DNA from: Anomaloglossus baeobatrachus
Taxonomy: Eukaryota > Chordata > Amphibia > Anura > Aromobatidae
NCBI RefSeq assembly: GCF_048569485.1
Contig: NC_134355.1
Span: 556,025,142 to 556,089,141 of the forward strand
Length of the DNA stretch: 64,000 bases
Direction: 5' to 3'
The translations under genes and the position numbers were made by a program. Positions 1-11,027 of the stretch are shown here, one piece after another. Every line of letters starts with the position of its first letter. The stretch's first letter is position 1. A model generated the notes under the pieces. It was not told where the DNA came from. It did not search any database and was given only the letters and a program-made list of their open reading frames with translations.

Positions 1-1041
1 GGTATTTACAGGGGAATAGTTTGTGAGGGACGCCACCCGTGGGTTGCGGTGAGAGTTGGTAGCACCGCCGCTGCCTGGTGATGGGACGCCCGGGGCTGAT
101 GGAGCGGGGCAGCACGATGGAATCTCCTCCACGGGTAGGGGGGTGTAGTCCCGGGGCCCATGTATACAGGAGTGATGGCTGCAGAGAGTGTCATGCAGGG
201 TTGGACCGGGGATGGATGGTGTATTCACAGTTCCAAAGAATTGCACACAGAGTCCAGTGGTAAACCAAATTGCCAGTGACCGGTTGCCTCCGGCGGGTGT
301 ATTTGGGTCCCACCCCCTGGTGTACCAAACAGGGGTCCCTTCCTCCTGCACTCAGTGTTTGTGTCTTCAATGGGACAACTCCGCTTGAAACGGGGAAGTC
401 CACTCCCAGTACTTTGTATAACGGGAGCTGTGGCCTGCAAAATCTGACCCTTGGGATCTCTGTGGGTTCCGGTGGACACCCTATCCCCCGCGTTGGGCTT
501 CCATTTCGCTCTCTGGGCATACTGTGGAACAAGGCCTGAAACCTTGTCCCCAGCTGGTCAATTGACAAGGGGCTTGAAACCTTCTTCGCCCTAGGGTCCA
601 GGTACCCCGACTGTGCATTGCCTCCGGACCGGATTCCCGCTGTCGGCACCGGCAAGCTACAACCCTGCCCCGGTCCACTTAAGGTCTCCCGCGACCAGAT
701 CTCCATCGCCTGTGGTCCTGCTTGCCGTCTGCCATCTAGTCCGGTAGTCCAGGGGCCCCAATCCCTGACTCCACTGCACTTCACACTCCTCCACTTCAAT
801 TGTCAGTACTGAACTGTCATGTTCCCGCCCCTGACACCTCAGGACCCCTAGGTGGGCACTCCCATCTGCCTGGTACCGCCCACTGGTGTGTCCCTATTGT
901 CATGGGGGGTTGACTAGGCTTTACTGGCTGGTGTTGTGCACCTGGGTGTGGGTTTGTGTTGTAATGCCAAGGAGGATGGAGTCTTGTACTTGAGAGATTT
1001 GTACAACCTCTGTGACTACCTGGTTTTGACAGGGCGTCACA
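1..1041 (-). mobile_element. Ty3/Gypsy-family LTR, truncated by the window edge
   Basis: Read on the minus strand it starts TGTGACGCCCTGTCAAAACC, like the other LTRs of this family in the window. It shares with them the blocks around the cgccacccgtggg segment, the ccacgggtagggggg segment and the 'tggtaaaccaa' segment. The distal LTR end lies before position 1, so neither its target duplication nor a linked internal region can be judged. It is a solo LTR or the end of a longer fossil. No gene is seen in it. Confidence 0.75.
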
Positions 1042-1245
1042 ATAGCAGCAAATAATAGGACTGAGCTGTAATACTGAATGCAGCTGTGACTGAATGTTAT
1101 ATGGTCGTGTTGCACAATCTACAAGTCCACAAAGATATTACACATGACTTTGGTACAGTCAAGCTACGGTGACCCCTCCTCCAATACCTTTTACCTTAAC
1201 CCCTTAATAATAGAAATAAACACATACAACAAAGTTGGATGAAAT

Positions 1246-2295
1246 TGTGCCACCCCGTGCCAGCAGCCGCCGCTGCTCGGATCCAGAGCTCCTAAGGGGG
1301 GTGGCTCGAGGGTCTCCGGACCCAGGGGTCTTTTGGGCTCGTCGAATAAAAAGGGGGACGTAGATGTACGGGCTAGGCCGCCCGGGGGAGATGTAGCGGC
1401 AGCTGGTTGTTAACCCCTCCGTGGGTAGGGATGGTTGCCCCGGGGCCCAGTGTGCATGGTACAGTAACAACAGGGGATCGTTGTTACTCACAGTAAATAA
1501 ACCACACAAGTCTCTGGTAAACCAAGGTGCTGGTGGCCGGCCGCCGTGGCCGGTTGCATTCAGAGTCCCCCACTCAGGCTGGTGATCTCTGTCCTTTTCC
1601 TCTGCACTGACTTTGCGTATGGTGGACTGCCTGGTCTGGAACTCAGAAGTCCGCTCCCGGCTGGATTTGGCCTAAGGAGCCGTGCCCGCAGATGCTGGCC
1701 CGTGGGATCTATGGGCCCTGGCGGTGACCCCCTATCCCTATCGGTGGGCTGTTGTCTTCTATGAGGGACTTTGGGTGGGACAGGACCTCTAGTCCTGGCC
1801 TCAATTGGTTCATTAATCAGGCCGCTGGTTTCCGGTCCTGGCTTCAGGGTCTGAGTACCCCCCTTTGTGCTCCGTTTTCCGGGTCGGTTCCCCGTGTCGG
1901 TACCGGCGGGCTACAACCCTGTCCCGGTCCACCTCGGTTCTGCCGAGCCGTCTTCCTGTCTCCTGCTGACGGAGACCACCATCTGCCACCTAGCCAAAAG
2001 GCACCAGGGCTCCAACTCTGGCACCGTTCAACTTGAACTTTCCCTGCTGGAGCTACGCCTAGCTCCAGCCCACACTCCTCTCCACTTTAACTAGAAACTG
2101 AACTAACTACTGTTTTCCCACCCTGGACTGTCTAGACCCCTGGGTGGGCGTGTCCAACCGCCTGGTCACACCCACTGGTGTGTCTATCTTTCCCTAAGGG
2201 GGGGTGACTAGGGTTTCAGGTCGGCTGTGTGTTTCCTGAGTGAGGGAAGGGTGTTGTGCCTATCTGTGACTACCTGGTTTTGCCGGGGCGTCACA
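1246..2295 (-). mobile_element. Solo LTR of the Gypsy family, target duplication AAAT
   Basis: The block begins TGTGCCACCCCGTGCC and ends GGGCGTCACA, so on the minus strand it is a TG...CA LTR of about 1.05 kb. It is flanked by AAAT at 1242-1245 and AAAT at 2296-2299, a 4-bp target duplication. No internal region is attached, so it is a solo LTR left by LTR-LTR recombination. It lies in the same orientation as the LTR at 1-1041, only about 200 bp away. Confidence 0.85.
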
Positions 2296-2900
2296 AAATG
2301 GCCACAGCAGCCTTTATTAAACATATACACACAGGTAATGAACTTAAATAGGGTGTGGTCCTTGAAGCTCATAAAATCTGGTGATTAAATAGTACCTTTA
2401 TTAACATTACCTTCCCCCTGACCCACACTTGCTCCCAGCCATAACCACCAACTTGAGAGCACCAATAAAAGGGGTGGAAGGGATAACTACCAAACCCAGG
2501 ACCTGATATTCCATTGCCGGCGGTCCCCCAAATCACCAGACCACCATCCAAACTGGCCAATGAAAGGGATCCTTATTTCCATGAACCTCCCAGTAACAAT
2601 TTACACCAACTTCGAGGACCCACCCTAACCGCCAATAGCCACAAAGACCCTGCAATAAACTAAAATTAGGGAGGGGAGAGGCTGGTGCCTATATATGCTC
2701 CAAATGACCCATAATACCCACCCTCCTCCTTCTGGGGGTCACCTCCTCCTAACCAAGTCATGCTGGCTTCCACCCACCCCGGGGGTGGAGCTCCGACCTT
2801 GTACTTTCACCACAGGACAAGTGGCCTGTGCACCTCCAAATGCCAGGGCTGAATTTTAGTCCCAGTCTTGCCTTGATTTACAGTGTTCATTAAATGGCAA
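2296..2900 (-). repeat. Possible old LTR-like remnant, no gene
   Basis: On the minus strand there is a TATA-like catatatagg near 2692-2700 and an AATAAA followed by GGCTGCTGTGGCC near 2300-2320. This looks like the promoter and poly(A) layout of an LTR. No ends or target duplication can be defined. The flank from 2901 to 3262 is AT-rich with nothing recognisable. Confidence 0.3.
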
Positions 2901-3262
2901 AATGATTACAAATTATCGGACTATATGATTCTTCAGTACAATTATGGGGATTCCAAACATGTATAGTTTTGTTTTTTGTTTTTCACAATAAAAAGTGTGA
3001 AAATAAAGAGAACATTTTTCGGGGAGAATGATGGAGCTATGTGCCTGCTTGTTTTTAGCGCCAAGAACCAATGTTTTTATCGATGCCATACTAGGGTAGA
3101 TGGCACGTTTTGATCACTTCTTCATCTATTTATTTTTGTGCTTTTGCTGCAGCTGAAAAAAATCCAATTCTTTCGTTTTAATTTTTCTTGTTACGCCGTT
3201 TACTGTTCAAGTTAATCTATTTGAATAGCTTGTACTCTTGTAGATGTGGAGAAACACATATA

Positions 3263-3525
3263 CAGTGGGGGGAATAAGTATTTGATACAGTGCCCATTTT
3301 GCTAGTTTTCCCTCCTACAAAAGATGGAGAGATCTGGAGAAGATCTGTGTGGAGGAATTGGCCAAAATCCCTGCTGCAGTGTGTGCAAACTGGGTCAAGA
3401 ACTACAGAAAACGTTTGTTTGCTATTAGAGGTCAAAGGTTTCTGTACCAAATATTAAATTCTGTTTTCCCATTGTGTCAAATACTTATTTCATGCAATAA
3501 AATGCAAATTAATTACCATTCTAGG
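3263..3525. mobile_element. Deleted Tc1-like remnant
   Basis: The left end CAGTGGGGGGAATAAGTATT follows a TA. About 200 bp later an inverted counterpart, tgtgtcaaatacttattt, appears. Between them is only a short piece resembling the interior of this Tc1 family, so this is an internally deleted copy without transposase. The exact right end is unclear. Confidence 0.55.
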
Positions 3526-3599
3526 TGACTGAAGGCTGAATTCGCACACTTTTAGGATTCTCCCTTGCCAGTGGCAGGCGTGGACAGTCACGTGAGTAG

Positions 3600-3749
3600 T
3601 AGTGCTGAGCGAGCAAGCTGGCCACTATTCGTAACTCGATCGAGCATCGGGGTACCTACTATAATGGAAGTCAATGGGAAACAAAGCATTTTTAAACTCT
3701 GATGCTCGATTGAGTAATGAGCATTGGCAAACACGCTCGCTCATCACTG
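3600..3749. mobile_element. Short hAT-like MITE
   Basis: A 150-bp element with inverted ends TAGTGCTGAGCGAGC and GCTCGCTCATCACTG. The flanks GTGAGTAG and GTGAGCAC agree at six of eight positions, which fits a worn 8-bp hAT duplication. The interior has internally inverted 'gctcgattgag' type sequence. It has no coding capacity. Confidence 0.5.
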
Positions 3750-3866
3750 GTGAGCACAAGTATGCACTTTTGTATACTTCTGGCCACGTTCCGACTAGAC
3801 GTCTTTGCTCAATTCATTTTCATTGAGCAAAGCCGCATATATCTGTGGTATGTGACTACATGTATG

Positions 3867-5120
3867 TGTGACGCCCTGGGCAAGCCAGGGGTCACAGGTC
3901 ATAACACCACCACACCCTACACCCCAGATAGGAACACCAAGGCTAACCAAAAATCCTTGTTGCCTTTCTCCAGGGACTGATGTCCACACCAGGGGGTGGG
4001 CCAGGCGGTTGGCTCCGCCCGCCGAGGAGTTCACAGCCCTGGAGGCGGGAAAACCAGGCAGAGGAGTATAGAGTTTGAAGTGTGAGGAACAGTTAGGGAA
4101 GTGAAGGAGAAGGAAGTGGTAGAGGAGCTAGTGAGAAGAGTAAGAGTGACAGAAAAAGTGACAGTCAGAAAGCCTGAAGTTGGTCTGGGTGTGTGCCCCG
4201 GACTGAGAACAGCAAGGTCAGCAGAAGGCGGTGACTGTCTGCAGGGGAGGCTGCTTGGAGGTTGCCGGAAGGACCGTGGACGGGTGGTGGCCCGGCGGTA
4301 CCGGAGCGGTATACAAAGAGCAGTCAGCACCATTGGCAGGGGCCTTTCGGATCCCGGCAAGGCTAGGAGTCGCCGGGAATTTGCCAAATCCGTCAGTGAA
4401 GGGGACCTCTGGGTCTCCCAACAACCAAGTCCCGATTGAAGGCAACAGTCCGACCGTTAGAGAGAGACACCGCCACCGCCAGGGCACCAGTTTCTCAGGG
4501 CCAGCGCCTGCGGGCAAAGTAGGGCTCCTCCGGCCCATAACCAAGTGGGGGAGCGGGTTACCGGTGGGAACCCATCGCTACCATCATCATCTCAGGTGCA
4601 GGAAAAAGGACCGTCACCGTCAACTACTGGGGAAAAGCAAGTGCAGCCGTCCGTGGGAACCGTCTTTCCAGCCGTGTGTTTTACCGAGAACTGTGTCACC
4701 GTCTCAGGCTGAGTGAGTACCAGTGCCGTCAGGCACAGCGCTGCCCCCGCGTCCCTGCACCCCACCAAGCCCAGCACTGGCCCCACCATGCCTCATCACC
4801 CACCTCATCACTGGGCCCCGGGACAACCACCCCCCTACCCACGGAGGGGAGAATTAACAACTTTGCTGCTCCCTGTCACCGCTCCCGGGATCCCCCTACA
4901 GAGCAGCGGTGGTGTCCACACAATCACCACAACCGTGGGTGGCGTCACGGACAATAAACTATCCCAAAATAAATCCCCTTTTCACTCGCGGGCGAGGAGC
5001 GCCGCTCGAGTCCCCGGGATCCGGCACATCGCTCGAGCCACCGAGCAGCAGGAGGCCGCAGCAGCGGCAGCCGGACCCGAGCAGTGGGAGAGCGCGGCGT
5101 CCCCTCCTCCGCCCGCGACA
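3867..5120 (+). repeat. 5' LTR of the Gypsy element
   Basis: A 1,254-bp repeat starting TGTGACGCCCTGGG and ending CCGCCCGCGACA. It matches 11028-12150 plus 18379-18518. It would carry the promoter and poly(A) signal; an aataaa lies near 4970. Several open frames inside it are shadows and are repeated in the 3' LTR. Confidence 0.93.
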
Positions 5121-5123
5121 ACT

Positions 5124-5139
5124 TGGCGTCACGAACAGG
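5124..5139 (+). other. Putative primer-binding site of the Gypsy element
   Basis: TGGCGTCACGAACAGG lies three bases inside the 5' LTR end, where the tRNA primer site of LTR elements normally sits, and it starts with the usual TGG. The matching tRNA was not identified. Confidence 0.55.
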
Positions 5140-5335
5140 ATCTTACCGCTCTGCCGTTGGGCAGAGGTGCGCCTTGTTACCGCCGGAGGTGTCCGGCCAG
5201 AAAATTTCAGAAGCCGCCATCTTTGGTGCGAAAAGTTCCTGCTTGAGCGCCTTCTCGAGTAGTAGAGGCGCGAAGGCCAAAACCCCGCCTCGATAGAGGA
5301 GGGGCCGGAAAGAGGCTAAGGGGGACGGAAACAAG

Positions 5336-6317
5336 ATGTCTGCGCCCGACGGAGCCGCTGGAGGAGCGGTGGTCGCAGTCGCAGTGGCACCCGTGGATGG
5401 GAATGGGCCTGCCCAGGTCCCGGCCGTGCTGGCAGGAGGTGCCGCGACCCCCGCTCTCACTCAGGTGATGCCGTTCTCCTTGCCCTATGCGCCCGGAGCT
5501 ACCTGGCTACCACAGTATGACGGGAAACCTGATGCTTTACAGGTCTTCCGGAAAAAGCTTAATCCGTTGCTAGAACTATACGCCCTGACTGATAAGCAAC
5601 GTGCAGCGGTAGTGCTGGGCCAGCTAACCAGCGCGGCTGAGCAGGAGGCGGAGACCTGGGCCGAGGGGGACCGGTTCTCTGTAGCCACCATCTTTGAGAA
5701 GCTACAGCCTGCCTTTGAGACCCGTACCGAAGCTGAGCTGAGGATGCAGTTTTACCAGTGCCGGCAACGGTCTGTGGATAGCATTCGGGACTATGCTTTA
5801 CGTCTGCAAACCGCCCTCCGCACGCTAAAGCGGGTGGACACTATCAACGAGGCGGACAGCAACAATATGTTAGTAGAGCAATTTGTGCAGGGGATGAGGT
5901 CCTCTGAGGATCGCAAACAGCTCCGGCTGTGGGCCCTGGAACACCCTGATGTGGACTTTGCCGTGTTAAAGGAACGGGCCATCAAGGCACTGCAACCCCC
6001 AGCTTCAGAAATCTTGGAGCCAGCCCCGTGGCCCATTGAGACAGCCCCTGTCGTGGCGCCCTGCCAACCTCTTCCATACCTACAGCCCCAAGCAGCACGA
6101 TGGAAGAACTGGCAGCTCAGGTCCGCCGCATGGATGGAGACCTCACCAAGATCCTTGCTGCACTCCAACCTTTGACCAGATCCCAGCCTCCAGCAAAGAT
6201 CCAGCTTGCCGACAGCCCTGAGGATGTTCCCTGGATGCAGCGGAGGAGTGCTAACAACTCGCGGAACAGACCTCCAACCTGATACAAGTGCAGTAAGCCT
6301 GGCCATTACTTCCGACA
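5336..6317 (+). pseudogene. Gypsy gag region
   Basis: The main frame starts with ATG at 5336, about 215 bp after the LTR. It encodes an alanine- and proline-rich N-terminus followed by a capsid-like helical stretch (WLPQYDGKPDALQVFRKKLN, with LRLQTALRTLKRV further on). A CCHC-type zinc knuckle (CSKPGHYFRQC) lies at the 3' end of the region just ahead of pol. It would form the particle shell around the element RNA. As a fossil it appears broken about once. It is close in sense and spacing to pol, and Gypsy families commonly make pol by frameshift or read-through from gag. Confidence 0.75.
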
Positions 6318-9300
6318 GTGCCCGTTAAACGAGCAACCCCTGGGGCCCCGGGCCAATCCCCAGGAGTAGAACCCCGTGGCCCCCCAGACTGGCGGGACCG
6401 GTATATCGGGGCCCGGCCCATCATCCCCGTGGCTGTGGACGGCATACCGGTGATGGCTCTCTTGGACACTGGATCACAGGTAACCACCATACCATACACA
6501 TTGTACCAGCGGTATTGGGGGATAGACGAGCTGGCACCCCCAGATACTAGTATAACACTGATTGCTGCTAATGGACTCCCATTGACCCAAGTGGGGTATA
6601 AGCAGGTGGCTATGACAGTGGGGCAAGCTGAACTGCAACACCAGGGTATGATTGTGATCATGAATGAACCCAGTGATCATAACCCGAAGATAGTGCTAGG
6701 AACCAATGTGATGGAGCACTGTATGGGTGATGTGTTGGCCCTACTGCAACAGCTGGCCGCCACGGCGGCGGGGAGCCGACAGAGAGCTGTGCAGCGTGAG
6801 ATCCGAGCCTTGATGTACCACCAGCATGTAAACTCAACAGGAGGAGAGATTGGTGGAGTGAGAGTGATGGATGTTGCTCCATTGAGTGAGATGATGATTT
6901 GGTGTAGGGCAGCAGTAGGGCCTCAGGGGCGTGACTACCCTGCCATGATGGAGCCCATGCCCTCCGAGCACTGGCCCACTGTAATGGCCGCCCGAGGGTT
7001 GGTAGACGTAAAGAAGGGGAGAGTGCCCGTGAGGGTACAGAACTGTGGGGAGGAAGAAGTCAGGCTTCCCCGGTACGCCACCCTTGCCAAGCTGCTCACC
7101 CTAGATCCCCACACCATCCACAAGGCCGCTCCCTCAGTTTCCCCACCTACTACCAGCACTTCCCCGCCCCAAGGGGAGGTGAATGAGTGGCACCAACAGC
7201 TACACGTGGGCACTGACGACACCCCTACACATCACAACGCAGGGGTATACAGGGTGGTGCGGGAGTATGAGCAAGTTTTCAGCAAACATCCACTAGACTT
7301 TGGGCAGATCAAAGGGGTACAACACCATATCCCCACCGGTGAACACCCCCCTATCAAAGAGAGGTACAGACCTATTCCCCCTGCACATTACCAGTGTGCC
7401 AAAGATATGTTGAGGAACATGAAGGAGGCAGGGGCTATTCAGGATAGCTGTAGTCCCTGGGCCGCTCCGTTGGTACTGGTCAAGAAAAAGGATGGCACCA
7501 TGCGGATGTGTGTGGACTACCGACAGATTAATCAGATAACGCATAAAGATGTCTACCCACTGCCCCGTATTGAAGAGTCTTTGGCCGCACTGAGAACCGC
7601 AAATTACTTCTCTACCCTTGACCTCACCAGTGGGTACTGGCAAGTGGCAGTGGCCCCAGAGGACCGGGAGAAAACCGCCTTCACCACCCCAATGGGGCTC
7701 TGTGAATTCAATAGTATGCCGTTTGGGCTGTGCAATGCCCCTGGAACCTTCCAACGGCTGATGGAGTGCTGTCTGGGACATCTAAACTTCGAGACCGTCC
7801 TGTTATACCTGGATGATGTGATCGTGTACTCTCAGACGTATGAAGCCCATCTGGAGCACCTAGCCGAGGTGTTCGCGTCCCTTGCCAAATACGGGATGAA
7901 ATTGAAGCCCTCTAAGTGTCACCTGCTGAAACCCAGAGTGCAGTACCTGGGGCATGTGGTGAGTGCAGAAGGTGTCGCCCCCGACCCTGAGAAGATCACT
8001 GCCATCCAGGACTGGCCAAGACCAACCACCGTGAGGGAAATAAGGCAGTTTTTGGGTCTGGTGGGGTACTACCGACGCTTCATCAAGGGGTACACGAAGA
8101 CGGCTGCTCCCATGCAACACCTCCTCGTGGGACAGACCAAAGGTGGTAGACCCATCGGAGCCCCACTGGCGTGGGAAGACAGGCATGAGGAATCCTTCTG
8201 CCAGCTGAAAGCGGCCTTGACTGGAGAAGAGGTCCTAGCGTACCCTGACTACGGCTGCCCATTCATCCTCTACACAAACGCCAGCAATGTGGGTTTGGGG
8301 GCAGTCCTGTCCCAGGTCCAGGATGAAAAGGAGAAAGTGATTGCCTATGCTAGCCGAAAACTCCGGCCGACTGAAAGGAACCCTGAGAACTACAGCTCCT
8401 TCAAGCTCGAGCTCCTGGCACTGGTGTGGGCTATCACCGAGTGGTTCCGCCACTACTTGGCCGCAGCAAAATTCACCGCTTTCACGGATAACAATCCATT
8501 GACTCATCTGGACACGGCCAAGTTGGGCGCGTTGGAACAGCGGTGGGTGGCCAGACTAACCAACTATGACTTCACAATCAAATACCGGGCCGGTCGTGTC
8601 AACATTAATGCTGATGCACTCTCTCGGATGCCCCACTTGTCAGAAGGAGGGTGCGAGGATGATGACCTCGAAGAGATCGAGTTGCCTGCATTTCACCGGC
8701 CACCAACTGAGAAGGTACATGTCCACCAACAACGGGTGAACCTGGATCCGCTGCCCAGTCAGGAGTGGCAGGAAGCTCAAAATCAGGCGCCCGCTGTCCG
8801 CCTAGTCAAGACCCTGGTGGAGCAAGGTGCTGCTGGGATGGACCCTGCCACCCCAGCTGAAGCCCAACGCTTGTGGAAGGAACGGGCCCGGCTGTATCTA
8901 CATCAAGGGAAGTTGTACCGTGAGCTGATCAACCCGAAAACTCATGAGAAGATCCGCCAGTTGGTTATTCCCCAAGCTGATGTACCGACTGTTCTGCAGG
9001 CGTACCATGATGGTGCCGGACACTTCGGATGGAAGAAGCTGGAGATGCTGTTGAGGGAGCGGTTCTATTGGAGTGGGATGCGGGAGTCCGTGGAGGCCTG
9101 GTGTCGAGAGTGCGGTCCTTGTACATTGAGGAGGAAGGACGAAGCTAGCCAGAAGGCTCCCCTACGCCCGATCATTACACATCAACCGCTGGAGCTGGTC
9201 GCCTTGGACCATGTAAAGCTCACCCCCAGCCGAAGTGGGTACACTTACGCTCTGACCATAGTAGATCATTACTCCCGGTTCATGGTGGTTGTCCCGGTTA

Positions 9301-10400
9301 AAGACCTAACCGACCGTACCGCCGCTAGAGCGTTCCAAGCTTACTTCTGTCGACCCCATGGATACCCTGAGAAGGTGCTTACCGACCAGGGCCCAGCCTT
9401 TGAGGCGGAGGTGTTCCATGAGTTCTGTCAGCTGTACGGCTGCAAGAAGATCCGGACCACACCTTACCATGCCCAGACCAACGGTATGTGTGAGAAGATG
9501 AACCATTTGGTCCTTGGCCTCCTCAAGACGTTGCCGTTGGAAGAGCGGAACCTGTGGCCGGACAAGCTGCCTGACTTGGTCGATATGTACAACAATATCC
9601 CGTCTAGCTCCACGAAGTGCACCCCAGCGTATCTGATGAGGGCTCGGCCCGGCCGACTGCCGGTGGACCTGGAAATGGGACTGGAAGCCCCAGAGACACT
9701 CCCCTCGACGGCTGAATGGGACACCCGGCGGAGGGTGCAGTACCGACAGATTCAGGAGTATGTGGAGAAGAATCTAAGTCGGAGTCGAGAACAACAGGAG
9801 CGGCGCTTCAATCAGAAAGCGTCTGCTGGCCCTTTCCAGCCTGGAGATGTGGTGTTAAAGCGGAAGAGGAAGACCCACAAGCTGGATGATCAATGGGAAC
9901 AAACCCCATACGTCATACAGCCCACAGGATGGGAGGATGGGAAGGCCTACCAGATCAGTCGTGACCAAGGGGGCACTTTGGCCACGGTTTCTCGAGACCA
10001 TCTGAAAAGGTGCCCACCAGCATTGAGGGCAACGCCTGAAGTACCGGTTCCTCCCCCAGCAGAGAAGGCAAAAGAGGTGATCCACACTGTGATGGGTGAC
10101 TTCCCAGCAGATTGGCCTACACAGAACGGCGCGGTGATTCTTCCAGTGATACTGTTCCCACAACCTGTGGATGAAGAAGTGATGAAGGCGGTCAACCATG
10201 AGCCAGAACCAGTGCCAGTGCCCAGGGATGAACCTGTACCCATCTCCCCTATGCCTCCGCCTGCCCCACACGATAGCAGGGAGGAGGAACTGATTGTTCC
10301 CTCTGCCCCACTGCCTAGCCCCACTTACACCGGACCCCGGAGGTCCACCCGTCCCAACCTAGGTAGACCCCCACTTAGGTACAGGGAAACCGTCCTTTAA
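6318..10400 (+). CDS. Gypsy pol polyprotein (PR-RT-RH-IN)
   Basis: A 1,360-residue open frame. An aspartic protease motif LLDTGSQ lies at about residues 48-54. Reverse transcriptase follows, with FSTLDLTSGYWQVAV upstream and YLDDVIVYS at about residue 497. RNase H starts near residue 650. Integrase has its HHCC zinc region from about residue 897 (HDGAGHFGWKKL, then CRECGPC) and the core motifs VDHYSRF and TDQGPAFE (near 1022). The C-terminal part has GDVVLKRKRK and then a proline-rich tail (about 1280-1340). The protein would copy the element RNA and insert the DNA. The start at 6318 is only the first ATG in frame; the natural product is probably translated as a gag-pol fusion. It is near the usual Gypsy pol length and shows no breaks in frame, so it looks whole, though activity is unknown. 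Confidence 0.93.
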   Translation: MPVKRATPGAPGQSPGVEPRGPPDWRDRYIGARPIIPVAVDGIPVMALLDTGSQVTTIPYTLYQRYWGIDELAPPDTSITLIAANGLPLTQVGYKQVAMTVGQAELQHQGMIVIMNEPSDHNPKIVLGTNVMEHCMGDVLALLQQLAATAAGSRQRAVQREIRALMYHQHVNSTGGEIGGVRVMDVAPLSEMMIWCRAAVGPQGRDYPAMMEPMPSEHWPTVMAARGLVDVKKGRVPVRVQNCGEEEVRLPRYATLAKLLTLDPHTIHKAAPSVSPPTTSTSPPQGEVNEWHQQLHVGTDDTPTHHNAGVYRVVREYEQVFSKHPLDFGQIKGVQHHIPTGEHPPIKERYRPIPPAHYQCAKDMLRNMKEAGAIQDSCSPWAAPLVLVKKKDGTMRMCVDYRQINQITHKDVYPLPRIEESLAALRTANYFSTLDLTSGYWQVAVAPEDREKTAFTTPMGLCEFNSMPFGLCNAPGTFQRLMECCLGHLNFETVLLYLDDVIVYSQTYEAHLEHLAEVFASLAKYGMKLKPSKCHLLKPRVQYLGHVVSAEGVAPDPEKITAIQDWPRPTTVREIRQFLGLVGYYRRFIKGYTKTAAPMQHLLVGQTKGGRPIGAPLAWEDRHEESFCQLKAALTGEEVLAYPDYGCPFILYTNASNVGLGAVLSQVQDEKEKVIAYASRKLRPTERNPENYSSFKLELLALVWAITEWFRHYLAAAKFTAFTDNNPLTHLDTAKLGALEQRWVARLTNYDFTIKYRAGRVNINADALSRMPHLSEGGCEDDDLEEIELPAFHRPPTEKVHVHQQRVNLDPLPSQEWQEAQNQAPAVRLVKTLVEQGAAGMDPATPAEAQRLWKERARLYLHQGKLYRELINPKTHEKIRQLVIPQADVPTVLQAYHDGAGHFGWKKLEMLLRERFYWSGMRESVEAWCRECGPCTLRRKDEASQKAPLRPIITHQPLELVALDHVKLTPSRSGYTYALTIVDHYSRFMVVVPVKDLTDRTAARAFQAYFCRPHGYPEKVLTDQGPAFEAEVFHEFCQLYGCKKIRTTPYHAQTNGMCEKMNHLVLGLLKTLPLEERNLWPDKLPDLVDMYNNIPSSSTKCTPAYLMRARPGRLPVDLEMGLEAPETLPSTAEWDTRRRVQYRQIQEYVEKNLSRSREQQERRFNQKASAGPFQPGDVVLKRKRKTHKLDDQWEQTPYVIQPTGWEDGKAYQISRDQGGTLATVSRDHLKRCPPALRATPEVPVPPPAEKAKEVIHTVMGDFPADWPTQNGAVILPVILFPQPVDEEVMKAVNHEPEPVPVPRDEPVPISPMPPPAPHDSREEELIVPSAPLPSPTYTGPRRSTRPNLGRPPLRYRETVL

Positions 10401-11027
10401 AAGGGGGGGGGGAGTCTGTGTGTTTACAAGTTTGAAAAAGTTTAAAAGTTTGAAAAAGAATAAAAATGAGAAAATGATTACCGTGAAAGTAACCTGATTT
10501 ACAGTGATTGGAAACCGGCCGTTGCCGGCAGTGTTGTCCCCGTGGGGACCATCTAGCTGCATAGGAACTCCTATGGACAAGCCCGTGAACTTGCAGGGCA
10601 ACCACAAACATTTAGTGGGTTGTAAATAAAAATCTGTTGTTGCAGCTAACCGTTACCGCCTCCGGAGAGGCAGGTTGGAGGGAGGGCCCGCAGTGGAGCA
10701 GGCTGGGGCCCAGCCACCACAGGAACCGGTGGCTACCCTCTGGAGGGGAAGGACAGATCCCGCTCGGGTAACTTGGTGCAGGACTGGGGTCAAGGGGTGC
10801 TGCCTGGGTTTTAGGGGCAGCATCAGGGCCAGGTTACTTGGGTGGGAGAGAGAGCGGCAGCCGCAACTGTTTTAATGTTACCGTTTGCAACGTTTAAGTA
10901 CCAAACCTCCCGATGTGGGATGATGTCATAAATTGTATGCATGTTATTCTTTTTTATATCTTTTCAGAAAATAAAACCGGTGTTGGACGGGCAGCCCGCG
11001 GACGGTCTGCATTTTGCTAAGGGGGAA
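10401..11027 (+). other. Gypsy noncoding stretch with polypurine tract
   Basis: Between the pol stop and the 3' LTR there is no supported gene. A run of G after pol (around 10401-10413) and the purine tract aagggggaa immediately before TGTGACG (11019-11027) are the candidate plus-strand primer sites. The second lies in the canonical position. Confidence 0.7.

Noticed and set aside
4031-5296. Several 100-180 residue frames in the LTR, repeated at 11229-12164
   Set aside because: They occur identically in both LTRs of the Gypsy element and on both strands, lack domains, and are noncoding LTR sequence.
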